A model generated the notes under the pieces. It searched no databases and was not told where the DNA came from. It saw nothing but the letters and a program-made list of their open reading frames with translations. DNA of 11,094 bases, taken from NCBI GenBank assembly GCA_003162495.1, contig PMOF01000184.1, forward strand, positions 1 to 11,094, read 5' to 3'. The translations under genes were made by a program, and so were the position numbers. The stretch is from Acidobacteriaceae bacterium. GTDB taxonomy: Bacteria; Acidobacteriota; Terriglobia; Terriglobales; Acidobacteriaceae. Positions 1-9,526 of the stretch are shown here, piece after piece (the stretch's first letter is position 1; each line of letters starts with the position of its first letter).

Positions 1-84
1 GACCCCGCTCACGTCACCATGTCCGATGTTGAACAGCGAAATCTTGCCAAGCGAATGATAGCCAACTCCGGCCTCTTTTGCCAT
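1..84 (-). CDS. Possible N-terminal fragment of an unidentified protein, cut by the window edge
   Basis: Reading leftward from an ATG at 84-82, the frame stays open for 28 codons to base 1. The product starts MAKEAGVGYHSLGKISLFN and continues to the edge. An in-frame TAG lies four codons upstream (94-96 region), so this ATG is the first in-frame ATG after that stop. There is no Shine-Dalgarno sequence. A TAGACA hexamer (91-96 on the minus strand) sits 6 nt before the ATG, the same spacing as the TACAAT before the M20 gene, which gives mild support. I do not recognise the peptide. Twenty-eight codons are too few to exclude chance, and the opposite strand is also open here, so the call is weak. 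Confidence 0.3.
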   Translation of the reverse strand, partial: MAKEAGVGYHSLGKISLFNIGHGDVSGV

Positions 85-358
85 GTTCAGTGTCTACGCC
101 GTGCGGAAGACCTGAGGAAATTCAAACTGAACCACTTCCAGTTATTGCCAGCAGCCCGAGTCACTCATCCTGGCCTGGTACAGATCAAAATTGCGAGTTC
201 CGGGCGGATGGCCGGCAACCCGGCAGTTACTGGTAGGAAAACAGGTTCCCCGCATGGACGCAGTTGAATCAGGCGGCAATTGAAAGAGCGCGCAGCGTGA
301 TCCCAGGATCGGCATTCCACCGCTTAAAGTGGGGAATTCACAGGCACCCGCCTGTTGC
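85..358. other. Intergenic stretch with no gene seen
   Basis: About 274 bases between the end of the VOC gene and the possible left-edge gene. Short open frames exist on both strands, but none has a ribosome binding site, a recognisable family or a convincing composition. The stretch holds a few inverted repeats: the hairpin at 340-355, CCAC/GTGG arms near 317-332, and CCGGG/CCCGG arms near 206-230. It may also hold the promoter of the left-edge gene, but no good -35 box is present. Confidence 0.5.
340..355 (-). terminator. Hairpin just past the VOC stop codon, candidate weak terminator
   Basis: A perfect 6-bp stem (ACAGGC / GCCTGT) with a 4-nt loop begins 3 nt past the stop codon of the VOC gene. 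There is no T-tract after it in the direction of transcription (GAATTCCCC follows), so it does not meet the usual definition of an intrinsic terminator. It could instead protect the mRNA 3' end, or be chance. Confidence 0.3.
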
Positions 359-1300
359 TTATTCCGCCGGGTCATCCGCTGTGAAGGGCGAACAGCACGG
401 CTTTTCCGACGCATGAAAATTCATCAGTTCCAGCCGAATCCCGTCGGGGTCATACAGGTTGAACTGATACTTGCCGTCCTTGCCGATCTTGGGCTTGTCG
501 TCGTGGGTTCCGGTCAGGCGATTGCCCGCTTCGAGGACTTTGTACGCCTGGGGCACGGAGTCTTCGCCGATGGACAAATGGTCGAGCACGCCAAGTGTGT
601 GCTGCGACATGGTGGCTGGAATTCCTGACCCTGATGGCCCGCTCGTCAGCATGTATTCCAGCCAATCGTGGCCGTCGGGGGTCTGTTGGCTCACCCAGTC
701 GATTTTTGTGTCCTGCATGCCGCCAAACCAATAGGGTCGGAAACCGAGCAGATCGCGATAAAAAGTGTCCTCAACGGCGCGGCTGTGGACCAGGAAACCG
801 ACGTGGATGATGTGGCGTCCGACAACGTCCGGGTCGACCACCGGCTTAGGTTGCGCGGGCGGCTGCACGAACTCCACCTTGTTGCCTTCGGGATCTTTCA
901 CCGTGAACCAGCGGCTGCCGTCTGCGCCGCGCTCCACCTGGCCCGGCACCTTCCATGATTTGCCGTCAAGATAACGGCGCAGCGATTCGGCATCGTCGGT
1001 GTTCCAGGCGGTGTGGTCGAGGCGATTAATACCGGCGCCTTCAGGCAGCGGGAGCACCTCAATAAACTGCGTGGCGCTGAGGGCGTAGCGAATGCCTTTG
1101 GGATTTTCCGGATCGGGCAGCTTGGCGGCGCCGACGATTTCACGGTAGTAGTGATCGGTGGCCGCGGGGTCCGAAGAGTAGATGGCGATGTGCGAAATGC
1201 CTGTGATTTTCGGGCGAGAGAGCGGCTTGTCGGGCATTTGTGCGGCGGCTGTCACGGTGAAAACGGCGAGAGAAGCGACGGCTATGAACTTGCAATACAT
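359..1300 (-). CDS. Exported two-domain VOC (glyoxalase/bleomycin-resistance fold) protein
   Basis: A 313-residue protein. Residues 1-20 form a signal peptide (hydrophobic stretch IAVASLAVFTV, probable cleavage TAAA|QMP), so it should act outside the cytoplasm. Two VOC modules follow. Module one, about residues 33-147, has H37, E81, H96 and E143 at the usual metal-ligand positions. Module two, about residues 163-295, has H166, E215, H241 and E291. VOC family members bind a divalent metal with such His/Glu sets and act as isomerases, ring-cleaving dioxygenases or resistance proteins. Which reaction applies here cannot be told from sequence. The start at 1300 is chosen because it gives the signal peptide and follows a GAGGTG Shine-Dalgarno (1305-1310) by 4 nt; the frame is open far upstream, but that part is antisense to the M20 gene. 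The C-terminus has an odd Cys pair (PCCSPF). The gene is divergent from the M20 gene. Confidence 0.9.
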   Translation of the reverse strand: MYCKFIAVASLAVFTVTAAAQMPDKPLSRPKITGISHIAIYSSDPAATDHYYREIVGAAKLPDPENPKGIRYALSATQFIEVLPLPEGAGINRLDHTAWNTDDAESLRRYLDGKSWKVPGQVERGADGSRWFTVKDPEGNKVEFVQPPAQPKPVVDPDVVGRHIIHVGFLVHSRAVEDTFYRDLLGFRPYWFGGMQDTKIDWVSQQTPDGHDWLEYMLTSGPSGSGIPATMSQHTLGVLDHLSIGEDSVPQAYKVLEAGNRLTGTHDDKPKIGKDGKYQFNLYDPDGIRLELMNFHASEKPCCSPFTADDPAE

Positions 1301-1328
1301 TCTGCACCTCGATTTTGTGCTGGCACCA

Positions 1329-1356
1329 CGATAAATCGATTCTCTGCCGGGCGCAA
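1329..1356 (-). promoter_or_regulatory. Weak candidate promoter of the VOC gene
   Basis: On the minus strand TTGCGC (1351-1356) is followed after 16 nt by TTATCG (1329-1334). Both boxes match the sigma-70 consensus poorly. The position, about 30-55 nt before the ATG and ahead of a good Shine-Dalgarno, is plausible. Included mainly because a promoter must lie in this 114-base divergent spacer. Confidence 0.22.
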
Positions 1357-1402
1357 ACCAGGGCGTTGCGTTTTCCGCGCGGAGTTTCACGCATTTCGCA
1401 TT

Positions 1403-1408
1403 TACAAT
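1403..1408 (+). promoter_or_regulatory. -10-like hexamer TACAAT immediately upstream of the M20 gene
   Basis: TACAAT matches the -10 consensus at five of six positions and ends 6 nt before the ATG at 1415. A start site about 7 nt downstream would fall on or next to the A of the ATG, so the transcript would be leaderless or nearly so. There is no Shine-Dalgarno before this ATG, which fits. No acceptable -35 box lies 16-18 nt upstream, which keeps confidence modest. Confidence 0.38.
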
Positions 1409-1414
1409 GCGCAC

Positions 1415-2902
1415 ATGCACCGAAATGCTTTTACCGCACGAATTGTCTCGAATGTTCTTTCTGCCGCTCTTGGGGTCGTTTGCCTTGGGGCCTTCGGATT
1501 TGCCTCTGGCGCATTTGCCCAGAGCCCGTTGCCAACCGCAACGGCGGAGGATCGCGCGCAGGCCCTGGCGATCTTCAAGGAACTTATTGAGATCAACACG
1601 ACGGACACACCGCTGGGCAACGTGACCACCGCGACCGCGGCCATGCAAAAGCGGTTTCTGGACGCGGGCTTTGCGGCAGACGATGTGCATCTGCTGGGTC
1701 CCGATGCGCGCAAACAGAATCTCGTGGTCCGGATGCGAGCCGCCGCGCCCACTTCTGAAAAGCCGGTGCTGTTCCTGTGCCACATGGATGTGGTGCAGGC
1801 GCTGCGCGCCGACTGGTCGACTGATCCATTTGAGTTCGTGGAGAAAGACGGCTACTACTACGGGCGCGGGACGCAGGACATGAAGGACTCCGACGCCGCG
1901 CTGGTGGCTACTTTCCTGCGCCTGCATCGCGAGGGGTACAAGCCGAAGCGCGACCTGGTGCTGGCGCTCACAGCGGACGAGGAGGGCGGGCAGTTCAACG
2001 GCGCGGACTGGCTGGTGCGGCAGCATCGCGAGCTGGTGGACGCCGCTTTTGTGATCAATCCCGACGCGGGCGGCGTGGAACTGGACCATGGGCGCGCGGT
2101 GGTGGCGGATGTGGAGGCAACGGAGAAGGTTTACTCCGACTTTCAAATCACGGCGACCAACCGCGGCGGGCACAGCTCGTTGCCGCGGCCGGACAATGCC
2201 ATTTACGAATTGATGACGGCGCTGAACAAGCTGGCGGCTTATGCGTTTCCATTTGAGATGAACGCGGTGACGCGCACTTATTTCACCAGCCTGGCGGGGC
2301 AGGAGTCGGGGCAGACGGCTGCGGACATTCGGGCGATTCTGGCCACGCCGCCGGATATTGCCGCGGCCGGGCGGCTGGGGGCCGAGCCCAGCTTCAACTC
2401 GAACTTCCGCACCACCTGCGTGGCGACGCGGCTGGCTGCCGGGCACGCCAACAACGCGTTGGCGCAGACCGCTCAGGCGAATGTGAACTGCCGGATTTTT
2501 CCGGGCCACTCGCCGGAGGAGATTCGGCAGCAGTTGATCGGGATTTTTGGCGACGCCAAGCTGACCGTGAAGTACGTGTCCGATGCGGGCGTAGTTTCCG
2601 ACACCGCGCCGGAGCGCAAAGCGATGGTCCCGCCGGCGCCGATTCCCGAAGTCTTTGGCCCGCTGACACGGCTGACGCAGGCCATCTGGCCGGGGATTCC
2701 GGTGACGCCGGTGATGGAAAACGGGGCCAGCGATTCAATCTACTTTGCGCAGGCCGGAATTCCGAGCTATGGGTACTCGGCGATTGCCCTGGAGCGGGAC
2801 GACGACCGCGCCCACGGCCAAGACGAGCGCCTGCCCGTGGATTCCTACTGGAAGTCGCTGGATTTTTTCTACTCGTTTGCCAAGGCGTTGGGCGGGGAAT
2901 AA
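1415..2902 (+). CDS. Exported M20-family zinc metallohydrolase (peptidase/amidohydrolase)
   Basis: A 495-residue protein with a clear signal peptide (basic n-region, hydrophobic residues about 14-32, cleavage near AFA|QS at 35/36), so probably periplasmic. The M20 catalytic set is complete: H123 and D125 in CHMD, bridging D155 in GTQDMKDSD, E189/E190 in ADEEGG (general base and metal ligand), D217 in NPDAGG, and late ligand H467 in AHGQDE. H253 in GGHSS lies in the dimerisation (lid) domain inserted at about residues 235-355. The family removes N-terminal or C-terminal amino acids, or deacylates amino-acid derivatives, with a two-zinc centre. The substrate is not predictable here; peptide scavenging is the likely role. 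The start at 1415 gives the export signal; the open frame extends up to 1013 but there it only mirrors the VOC gene. It has no Shine-Dalgarno. It is followed by mfd after 112 bases. Confidence 0.93.
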   Translation: MHRNAFTARIVSNVLSAALGVVCLGAFGFASGAFAQSPLPTATAEDRAQALAIFKELIEINTTDTPLGNVTTATAAMQKRFLDAGFAADDVHLLGPDARKQNLVVRMRAAAPTSEKPVLFLCHMDVVQALRADWSTDPFEFVEKDGYYYGRGTQDMKDSDAALVATFLRLHREGYKPKRDLVLALTADEEGGQFNGADWLVRQHRELVDAAFVINPDAGGVELDHGRAVVADVEATEKVYSDFQITATNRGGHSSLPRPDNAIYELMTALNKLAAYAFPFEMNAVTRTYFTSLAGQESGQTAADIRAILATPPDIAAAGRLGAEPSFNSNFRTTCVATRLAAGHANNALAQTAQANVNCRIFPGHSPEEIRQQLIGIFGDAKLTVKYVSDAGVVSDTAPERKAMVPPAPIPEVFGPLTRLTQAIWPGIPVTPVMENGASDSIYFAQAGIPSYGYSAIALERDDDRAHGQDERLPVDSYWKSLDFFYSFAKALGGE

Positions 2903-2977
2903 GCGGCATGACGATTTGTGGAGAAGGTCGGCTCTCAAATTGCACAATAGGAGAACTTGCCCGCTCGAGTTGCCCAG

Positions 2978-3006
2978 CTTTCAGGGGATGCCCTCGCTGT
3001 TAAACT
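2978..3006 (+). promoter_or_regulatory. Candidate mfd promoter with TAAACT -10 close to the ATG
   Basis: TAAACT (3001-3006), preceded by GT, ends 8 nt before the mfd ATG. A weak CTTTCA (2978-2983) lies 17 nt upstream as a possible -35. Transcription would begin about 1-2 nt before the ATG. The lack of any Shine-Dalgarno before mfd fits a leaderless or near-leaderless message. The -35 match is poor. Confidence 0.36.
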
Positions 3007-3014
3007 GACAACAC

Positions 3015-6000
3015 ATGATTCTCCCGTTTGTCCGCGAGATTTTTGCGGAGCTGGAGCACTCTTCGGGATTTGAGCGCGTGCGAAGGCATCTGAGCCTGGG
3101 CGCGGGGCGGCGGCGTGTGTCCGGGCTGACGGCGACGGCTCGGTCGCTTTATCTTCCGCTGATGGCGCGGGCGGCCAAACAACTTGTCGTCATCGTGGTG
3201 GCAGACAACAAGGCTGCCGAGGCGCTGGAGCCCACGCTGCGCGCGGGTTGCGAGCTGACCGGCGCCATCGATCCGGCGCAGGTGGTGCGGCTCCCGGCGC
3301 ACGATGTGCTTCCCTTTGAAAATCTATCTCCACATCCCGACGTGCAGGAACAGCGGGCGGCGGCGCTCTGGAAACTGGCCACGGGCGCGGTGTCGATACT
3401 GATTGCGCCGGTGGAAGCGGTGGCGCTCAAACTCTTTGACCGCGATTATTACGCTGGGCTGGCCGTGACTCTGAGGCGCGGCGAAGAAGTGGATGTGGAA
3501 GTGTTGACGGCGCACCTGGCCAGCGTGGGTTACACGCAGATGGACCTGGTGGAGATGCCGGGGCAGTTTACGCGTCGGGGCGGAATTCTGGATGTGTATT
3601 CGCCAGAGGCCGATCGGCCGGTGCGCATTGAGTTCTTTGGCGACGAGATTGAGACCATCCGAAAATTCGATCCGGAAACGCAGCGCTCGCAGAGCGGACT
3701 GGATGAAGCGCAATTGCTGCCGCTTACGGAGACCCCCGTAACGGAGCGGCTGCTGGCTGCGGTGCATGCGCGGCTGAGCAAGCAGCGCGTGGAAAGCCCA
3801 GAGGCCGTTGAGGACGAAGAGATGGCCGCCGAGATGGCCGCGGCGGGCGGAGTCAGCGTGTTTCCGGGCTGGGAATTTTTCTCGGCTGTGGCCGGTGCGG
3901 GAAAATCGCTCCTGTCGCTGGCGCCGAAGTGCGCGCTCTTTGTGGAAGAGCCGGCCATGGTGCGCAACCAGATTGAGCGCTGGTGGAACAAGGTGGAGCA
4001 GCGGCATGAACGGTCTGCAATGGGATCGTTAATTCGCCCTGAAGACATTTATCTGCGGCCCGAAGTGTTGCATGCTTCGCTCGACGCGCACATGGGGCTC
4101 GATCTCGATCAACTGGGCGTGGTGGATGTGCTGGACGAGGACAACACGCTGGGCGAGATTGAACTGAACACGCGGCCTACGCTGCGATTTCACGGGTCAA
4201 TTCCGGCGCTCACGGAGCAGTTGAAAACGCTGATTGCGGCGGAGACGCGGATTGTATTGGCGGCGCCCAATCAGGGTGATGTGGAACGGCTGGCGACGGT
4301 GCTGCGCGAGTATCAGATTCCTTATCGGCTGGGCAGCCGGTTCTTTCATCCCGGCGGCGAGACGGTGATGGACGAGGCCAGTTACATGGCCGGAGATTTG
4401 CGCGTGCCGGTGATTGTGCGCACCCAGATTTCGGCGGGAGCGAGCTTTCAAGACGCGAATCTGATTGTGTTCGGGGCCAACGATTTAAGCGACGATGCGG
4501 ATATTGCAGCGCGTCCTGAACCGAAGCGATCGAAGACGGCGGCGTTTGTTTCGGACTTCCGCGACCTCACGATCGGCGATTACGTGGTCCACGTCGAACA
4601 CGGCATTGCGCAGTATCACGGGTTAAAGGAGATTGCGCAGGACGGGCTCTCGGTGGAGTTCATGATTCTGGAGTTTGCCGAGCAGGCCAAGTTATATGTA
4701 CCGCTAACTCGATTGGATCTGATTCAGAAATATCGCTCGACGGACGCGGGCCCTGCGCCGGTGCTGAACCGGCTCGGTTCGCAGCAGTGGGCCAAGACCA
4801 AGGCGCGCGTGCGCAAGGCCATGCAGGATATGACGGGCGAGTTATTGAAGTTATACGCAGAGCGAACCACAGCGCAGGGAACTGCATTCTCAAAGGACAA
4901 CGAGTTTCAAAAGGAGTTTGAAGACTCATTCGACTATCGCGAGACGGATGACCAGATATCGGCGATTCGGGCCATCAAGTACGACATGGAATCGACGACC
5001 CCCATGGACCGGCTGCTGTGCGGCGATGTGGGCTATGGGAAGACAGAGGTTGCGATGCGCGCGGCGTTCAAGGCTGTGCAGGATGGCAAGCAGGTGGCAG
5101 TGTTGACGCCGACGACGGTGCTGAGTTTCCAGCATTTCGAAACTTTCAAGCGCAGGTTTGCGCAGTTTCCCATTCACATTGAAATGATTTCACGGTTTCG
5201 CACGGCAAAGGAACAGAAGGTTATTGTCGAACGCGTAGAGACGGGCAATGTCGACATCCTGATCGGCACGCACAGGTTGCTGTCAAAGGACATCAAGTTT
5301 CAAGATCTGGGGCTGCTGGTGGTGGACGAGGAGCAACGTTTCGGCGTGCGCCACAAGGAGCGGCTGAAGCAGATGCGCAAGGAGATCGATGTGCTGGCCA
5401 TGAGCGCAACGCCGATACCGCGCACGCTACATATGTCCCTGGTGGGACTGCGGGACATGAGCGTGATTGAGACGCCGCCCAAGGACCGAATGGCGATTCA
5501 GACGGTGGTGGCGAAGTTCGACGAGAAGATTGTTCGCTCGGCGGTGGAGGTGGAACTGGAGCGCGGCGGGCAAGTGTATTTTGTTCACAACCGCGTGGAG
5601 TCGATTTACGAAATTGCATCGCGCATTCAGGAGCTGGTTCCTGCGGCGCGGGTAGCGGTAGGCCACGGACAGATGGGCGAGCGGGAACTGGAGCGGGTGA
5701 TGCTGGCCTTCATGCGGCATGAGTACGACGTCCTGGTCGCGACCACGATCATCGAGAACGGGCTGGATATTCCGCTGGCCAATACGATTTTGATCAATCG
5801 CGCGGACCGGCACGGGTTGAGCGAGTTATACCAATTGCGCGGGAGGGTGGGAAGATCGAATCGGCGCGCTTACGCATACCTGCTGATTCCGCCGGAGAAT
5901 GAGTTGACGGAGATTGCGCGCAGAAGGCTGGCTGCGCTGAAGGAGTTCAGCGACCTGGGAGCGGGATTCAAGATTGCGGCGCTGGACCTGGAGTTACGCG

Positions 6001-6578
6001 GCGCGGGTAACATGCTGGGCGGTGAGCAGAGCGGACACATTGAGGCGGTCGGATTCGAGTTATACACCTCGATGCTTGAGGCCGCGGTGAGAGAGATGAA
6101 GGGCGAGAGCAGCGAGGAGCGGCCGGCGACGCAGCTTAACCTGGGAATCGCGCTGCGCATCGACGAGAGCTACGTGCCGGAAGAGAATCAACGGCTGCGA
6201 CTCTATAAGAAAATTGCGGGGGCGGCCAGCGACGCGGCCGTGAGCGAAGTTCGCGCGGAGCTGGAAGACCGCTATGGCGCGCCGCCGGATGCGACAGTGT
6301 ACCTGTTGGAGGCTGCGAGGTTGCGCCTGGAGTGCGAGCGGATGGGCATTGCGCAGGTGGACCGGAGGCGCGGCGAGCTGCAGATACGGTTCATGGAGAA
6401 CGCGGCCATCGATCCAGCGCATCTGATGCGCCTGGTTGCGCAAAACGCCAAGCGGGGAGCGCAGTTCACGCCGCAGGGGCTGTTGAAGTATCCTTTGGCT
6501 GCTACGCGATCCGACGAGGTGTTGCTGGAGATTCACGAAGTGCTTGAAAAGTTGGCAGCGGCGCCGGTGAATGCGTGA
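3015..6578 (+). CDS. mfd: Mfd, transcription-repair coupling factor
   Basis: A 1187-residue protein, close to the usual family length. Mfd recognises RNA polymerase stalled at a DNA lesion, pushes it off by ATP-driven translocation, and recruits UvrA. Domains in order: an N-terminal UvrB-like region (about 1-340) with a degenerate P-loop (GLTATARSL, no GKT), as expected for Mfd; the RNA-polymerase-interacting domain starting near [10 protein letters not shown] (522-531); the RecG-like SF2 translocase with Walker A GDVGYGKT (670-677), DEEQ box (771-774) and [10 protein letters not shown] (796-805); a second helicase lobe with the typical [16 protein letters not shown] and QLRGRVGR motifs; and a C-terminal TRCF domain (about 1030-1180). 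The start at 3015 gives full length but has no Shine-Dalgarno. A run of Glu/Ala near residue 265 looks like a linker. All key motifs are intact. The next gene on the strand is galU, 114 bases on. Confidence 0.98.
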   Translation: MILPFVREIFAELEHSSGFERVRRHLSLGAGRRRVSGLTATARSLYLPLMARAAKQLVVIVVADNKAAEALEPTLRAGCELTGAIDPAQVVRLPAHDVLPFENLSPHPDVQEQRAAALWKLATGAVSILIAPVEAVALKLFDRDYYAGLAVTLRRGEEVDVEVLTAHLASVGYTQMDLVEMPGQFTRRGGILDVYSPEADRPVRIEFFGDEIETIRKFDPETQRSQSGLDEAQLLPLTETPVTERLLAAVHARLSKQRVESPEAVEDEEMAAEMAAAGGVSVFPGWEFFSAVAGAGKSLLSLAPKCALFVEEPAMVRNQIERWWNKVEQRHERSAMGSLIRPEDIYLRPEVLHASLDAHMGLDLDQLGVVDVLDEDNTLGEIELNTRPTLRFHGSIPALTEQLKTLIAAETRIVLAAPNQGDVERLATVLREYQIPYRLGSRFFHPGGETVMDEASYMAGDLRVPVIVRTQISAGASFQDANLIVFGANDLSDDADIAARPEPKRSKTAAFVSDFRDLTIGDYVVHVEHGIAQYHGLKEIAQDGLSVEFMILEFAEQAKLYVPLTRLDLIQKYRSTDAGPAPVLNRLGSQQWAKTKARVRKAMQDMTGELLKLYAERTTAQGTAFSKDNEFQKEFEDSFDYRETDDQISAIRAIKYDMESTTPMDRLLCGDVGYGKTEVAMRAAFKAVQDGKQVAVLTPTTVLSFQHFETFKRRFAQFPIHIEMISRFRTAKEQKVIVERVETGNVDILIGTHRLLSKDIKFQDLGLLVVDEEQRFGVRHKERLKQMRKEIDVLAMSATPIPRTLHMSLVGLRDMSVIETPPKDRMAIQTVVAKFDEKIVRSAVEVELERGGQVYFVHNRVESIYEIASRIQELVPAARVAVGHGQMGERELERVMLAFMRHEYDVLVATTIIENGLDIPLANTILINRADRHGLSELYQLRGRVGRSNRRAYAYLLIPPENELTEIARRRLAALKEFSDLGAGFKIAALDLELRGAGNMLGGEQSGHIEAVGFELYTSMLEAAVREMKGESSEERPATQLNLGIALRIDESYVPEENQRLRLYKKIAGAASDAAVSEVRAELEDRYGAPPDATVYLLEAARLRLECERMGIAQVDRRRGELQIRFMENAAIDPAHLMRLVAQNAKRGAQFTPQGLLKYPLAATRSDEVLLEIHEVLEKLAAAPVNA

Positions 6579-6692
6579 GGGCTGTCCCATGGGGACTGGA
6601 CGGCACGGCTACGCAACGCGCGGTTTACAGCCGGCATCCAATTGCATACCGGCGATATCAGGCGACGTACTGATCAAGATGAGGAAGATGGA

Positions 6693-7568
6693 ATGAACAA
6701 GCGGGTACGCAAGGCGGTTTTTCCAGCGGGCGGCCTGGGCACGCGGTTTTTGCCGGCCACAAAGGTAATTCCCAAGGAGATGCTGGCGCTGGTTGACAAG
6801 CCAATCATCCAATACGGCGTGGAAGAAGCGGTAGCTTCGGGGATCGAGCACATCATCATCGTGACCGGACGCGGCAAGGGCGCCATGGAGGACCACTTCG
6901 ACCATAGCTTTGAGCTGGACGCGACCCTCGAACGGCGAGGCAAGCATGATTTGCTGGCGGTGTCGCGTGGAGTTTCCGGGCTGGCGCGGATCAGCTACGT
7001 GCGCCAGAAAGAACCTCTGGGACTGGGCCATGCGGTATTGTGTGCCAAGGAATTCGTGGGCAATGAACCCTTCGCGGTGATTTTGCCGGACGATGTGATT
7101 GAGGCGAAGGTACCTTGCCTCAAACAGATGATCAAAGTGTTCAACGAAAAAGGCGGGTCGGTGCTGGCGACCATGACTATCGAGGGGCCGGGCATCAGCG
7201 CCTATGGTGTGCTGGCGGGCGAGCAGGACCCCAACAATCAGCGGATTTATAACTGCACTGGAATGGTGGAGAAGCCAAAGTTCGAGGACGCGCCCTCGAA
7301 GCAGGCAATCATTGGGCGTTATGTGCTGACACCGCGCGTGTTTGAACTGCTGGAGCAGACGACGCCCGGAGCGGGCGGCGAGATCCAACTGACCGATGGA
7401 ATCAAGGCGCTGCTGAAGGAAGAGAAAATTTTCGGCTACACTTTTGAGGGCAAGCGGTTCGATTGCGGCGATAAGTTTGGGATGTTACAGGCAACGGTGG
7501 AGTTTGCGCTGAAGAGGCCGGAGTTTGGAGAGAAGTTCAAAAAATACCTAAAGGGGCTGGAGTTGTGA
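6693..7568 (+). CDS. galU: UTP-glucose-1-phosphate uridylyltransferase (UDP-glucose pyrophosphorylase)
   Basis: A 291-residue cytoplasmic enzyme that makes UDP-glucose and pyrophosphate from UTP and glucose-1-phosphate, feeding envelope polysaccharide, glycolipid and galactose metabolism. Visible motifs: the nucleotidyltransferase signature PAGGLGTR (11-18) with VIPKEM (25-30); the uridine-binding stretch QKEPLGLGHAV (105-115); PDD (132-134) with the metal-binding Asp; EKP (193-195); GEIQLTD (229-235); and FDCGDK (256-261). Length and motif order are those of bacterial GalU/GtaB rather than RmlA. The ATG at 6693 is preferred over one at 6642 because it directly precedes the conserved core and has AGGAAG (6682-6687) 5 nt upstream, while the extra 17 residues from 6642 are not family-like. 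It faces the redoxin gene tail to tail. A weak TTTACA box (6624-6629) in the spacer may mark a promoter, but no good -10 follows. Confidence 0.97.
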   Translation: MNKRVRKAVFPAGGLGTRFLPATKVIPKEMLALVDKPIIQYGVEEAVASGIEHIIIVTGRGKGAMEDHFDHSFELDATLERRGKHDLLAVSRGVSGLARISYVRQKEPLGLGHAVLCAKEFVGNEPFAVILPDDVIEAKVPCLKQMIKVFNEKGGSVLATMTIEGPGISAYGVLAGEQDPNNQRIYNCTGMVEKPKFEDAPSKQAIIGRYVLTPRVFELLEQTTPGAGGEIQLTDGIKALLKEEKIFGYTFEGKRFDCGDKFGMLQATVEFALKRPEFGEKFKKYLKGLEL

Positions 7569-7578
7569 AGCGGGGTTG

Positions 7579-7615
7579 GCGGAGTTAGCGCAGATCGCGG
7601 AGCTAGCGGAGTCAG
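7579..7615. repeat. Three short imperfect direct repeats (GCGGAG-YTAGC type)
   Basis: Between the convergent galU and redoxin genes are GCGGAGTTAGCG (7579-7590), GCGGAGCTAGCG (7597-7608) and GCGGAGTCAG (7606-7615). The last two overlap by three bases. The units differ at one or two positions. They look like a small satellite or the edge of a dispersed intergenic repeat. Function unknown. Confidence 0.45.
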
Positions 7616-7649
7616 TACGTAAGCGCCCGACTAAATCCGCGAGATCTGC
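7590..7649. terminator. Imperfect inverted repeat in the convergent galU/redoxin spacer
   Basis: GCAGATCGCGG (7590-7600) can pair with CCGCGAGATCTGC (7637-7649): seven plus four base pairs separated by a 2-nt bulge, with a 36-nt loop. It lies directly after the redoxin stop codon and about 20 nt after the galU stop, where a shared bidirectional terminator would be useful. The loop is long and neither side has a T-tract, so this is only a candidate. Confidence 0.27.
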
Positions 7650-8207
7650 TTATTCCTTCCATTTGATGTTGCATCCGATAGACGGCCGCTGATTTTTAGG
7701 AACAGGTTTGCCGGCGAGCGCCAGGTCGATGGCGGCGCGAAGATCTTCGCCGGTCACAGGGATGCCGTTGCCGGGGCGGCTCTGGTCGAACTGGCCGCGA
7801 TAGACGAGCCGGCGATCGGCGTCGAATAGAAAGAAGTCAGGGGTGCAGGCGGCTTTGTAGGCGTGTGCGACGGCCTGAGTTTCATCATAGAGGTAGGGAA
7901 AGTTGAAGCCGAATGTTTCGGCCTGCTGCTTGAGTCCGGCGGGGCTGTCGGCGGGGTGGGTTGTCGCGTCGTTGCTGCTGATGGCGACGATGGCCAAAGG
8001 CATGCCGGCGTAATCTTTGCCCAACACGGCCAGACCTTCATTGATGTGCCTCACGTAGGGACAGTGGGCGCAGATGAACAGGACTAGAAGCGCCTTCCGA
8101 TCGCGGAAGTCATCGCGGCGGACGGTCTTTCCGGTGACTGCGTCGGCGAGTACAAAGTCCGGGGCGGTGGTGCCCAGCGAGAGCATGGTGGATTCAGTAA
8201 GGGACAT
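7650..8207 (-). CDS. Thioredoxin-fold redoxin, PRX_like1 type
   Basis: A 185-residue protein without a signal peptide, so probably cytoplasmic. It has the AhpC/TSA-like redoxin fold: GTTAPDFVL (12-20) at the start, then the redox motif FICAHCPYV (44-52) with C46 and C49, then CTPDFFLFD (121-129) with the cis-Pro strand, and a C-terminal PSIGCNIKWK (175-184). The CxHCP motif, the CTPDFF strand and the PSIGCNIKWK tail together match the PRX_like1 subgroup, whose members usually have CNHC. The subgroup's substrate is not established; thiol-disulfide exchange or peroxide reduction is likely. The ATG at 8207 is chosen because GAGGAG lies 9 nt upstream; the frame runs on upstream into the ruvB 3' end but that part is not family-like. 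It lies 97 bases downstream of ruvB on the same strand and could be co-transcribed with it or have its own promoter. Confidence 0.92.
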   Translation of the reverse strand: MSLTESTMLSLGTTAPDFVLADAVTGKTVRRDDFRDRKALLVLFICAHCPYVRHINEGLAVLGKDYAGMPLAIVAISSNDATTHPADSPAGLKQQAETFGFNFPYLYDETQAVAHAYKAACTPDFFLFDADRRLVYRGQFDQSRPGNGIPVTGEDLRAAIDLALAGKPVPKNQRPSIGCNIKWKE

Positions 8208-8304
8208 GGAAATAACTCCTCGATGAATTGTGTGACCGGTTCGTAGTCTCCCATCCTTGGCGCAATGACAAAGACGCGTCAACGACGGGGCGCCCGGTGT
8301 CTTG

Positions 8305-9342
<1,038 letters not shown>

Positions 9343-9351
9343 GCTGAGGAG

Positions 9352-9380
9352 AGTCTAACGGCTCAGGGTCACGGGGGCAA
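9352..9380 (-). promoter_or_regulatory. ruvB promoter (TTGCCC-17-TAGACT)
   Basis: On the minus strand TTGCCC (9375-9380) and TAGACT (9352-9357) are separated by exactly 17 nt, ideal for sigma-70-type recognition. The expected transcription start, about 7 nt past the -10, would fall near 9345, only about 3 nt before the ATG at 9342. No LexA-like box is evident around it. Confidence 0.55.
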
Positions 9381-9526
9381 CGTGAGGCTATCTCTGTGCT
9401 CCGATTGCAATATCCCGAAACCATTGCTCCCGAGTGGCTTTTACCCTAAGAAAAAGCTAAGTTGCACGATGCGTCGAGAGCACGATCATGTGAGAACCGC
9501 CTTAACACACGCCTGATTTTTTAACT

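Noticed and set aside
1013..1414. Upstream extension of the M20 frame, opposite the VOC gene
   Set aside because: It mirrors the VOC coding sequence and would bury the clear signal peptide starting at 1415 inside the protein.
359..2509. Very long minus-strand open frame (716 codons) spanning the VOC gene and antisense to most of the M20 gene
   Set aside because: Only the last 313 codons read as a protein family (VOC). The upstream part is Arg/His-rich, lies opposite the intact M20 gene and reflects the high GC of third codon positions.
2908..3003. Small Cys-containing ORF (31 codons, five Cys) in the M20-mfd spacer
   Set aside because: It has no Shine-Dalgarno, no recognisable zinc-ribbon spacing, and its stop codon overlaps the proposed mfd -10 hexamer. 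Probably chance.
3885..3910. P-loop-like AVAGAGKS inside the N-terminal UvrB-like part of Mfd
   Set aside because: It matches the loose Walker A pattern but lies after the degenerate P-loop position, in a region without Walker B or helicase motifs. The real ATP site is GDVGYGKT at residues 670-677.
6584..6596. GTCCC/GGGAC hairpin just after mfd as a terminator
   Set aside because: The stem is only five base pairs with a 3-nt loop and there is no T-tract.
6609..7388. Minus-strand ORF of 259 codons opposite galU
   Set aside because: It is antisense to a fully conserved GalU, has no family resemblance and no ribosome binding site.
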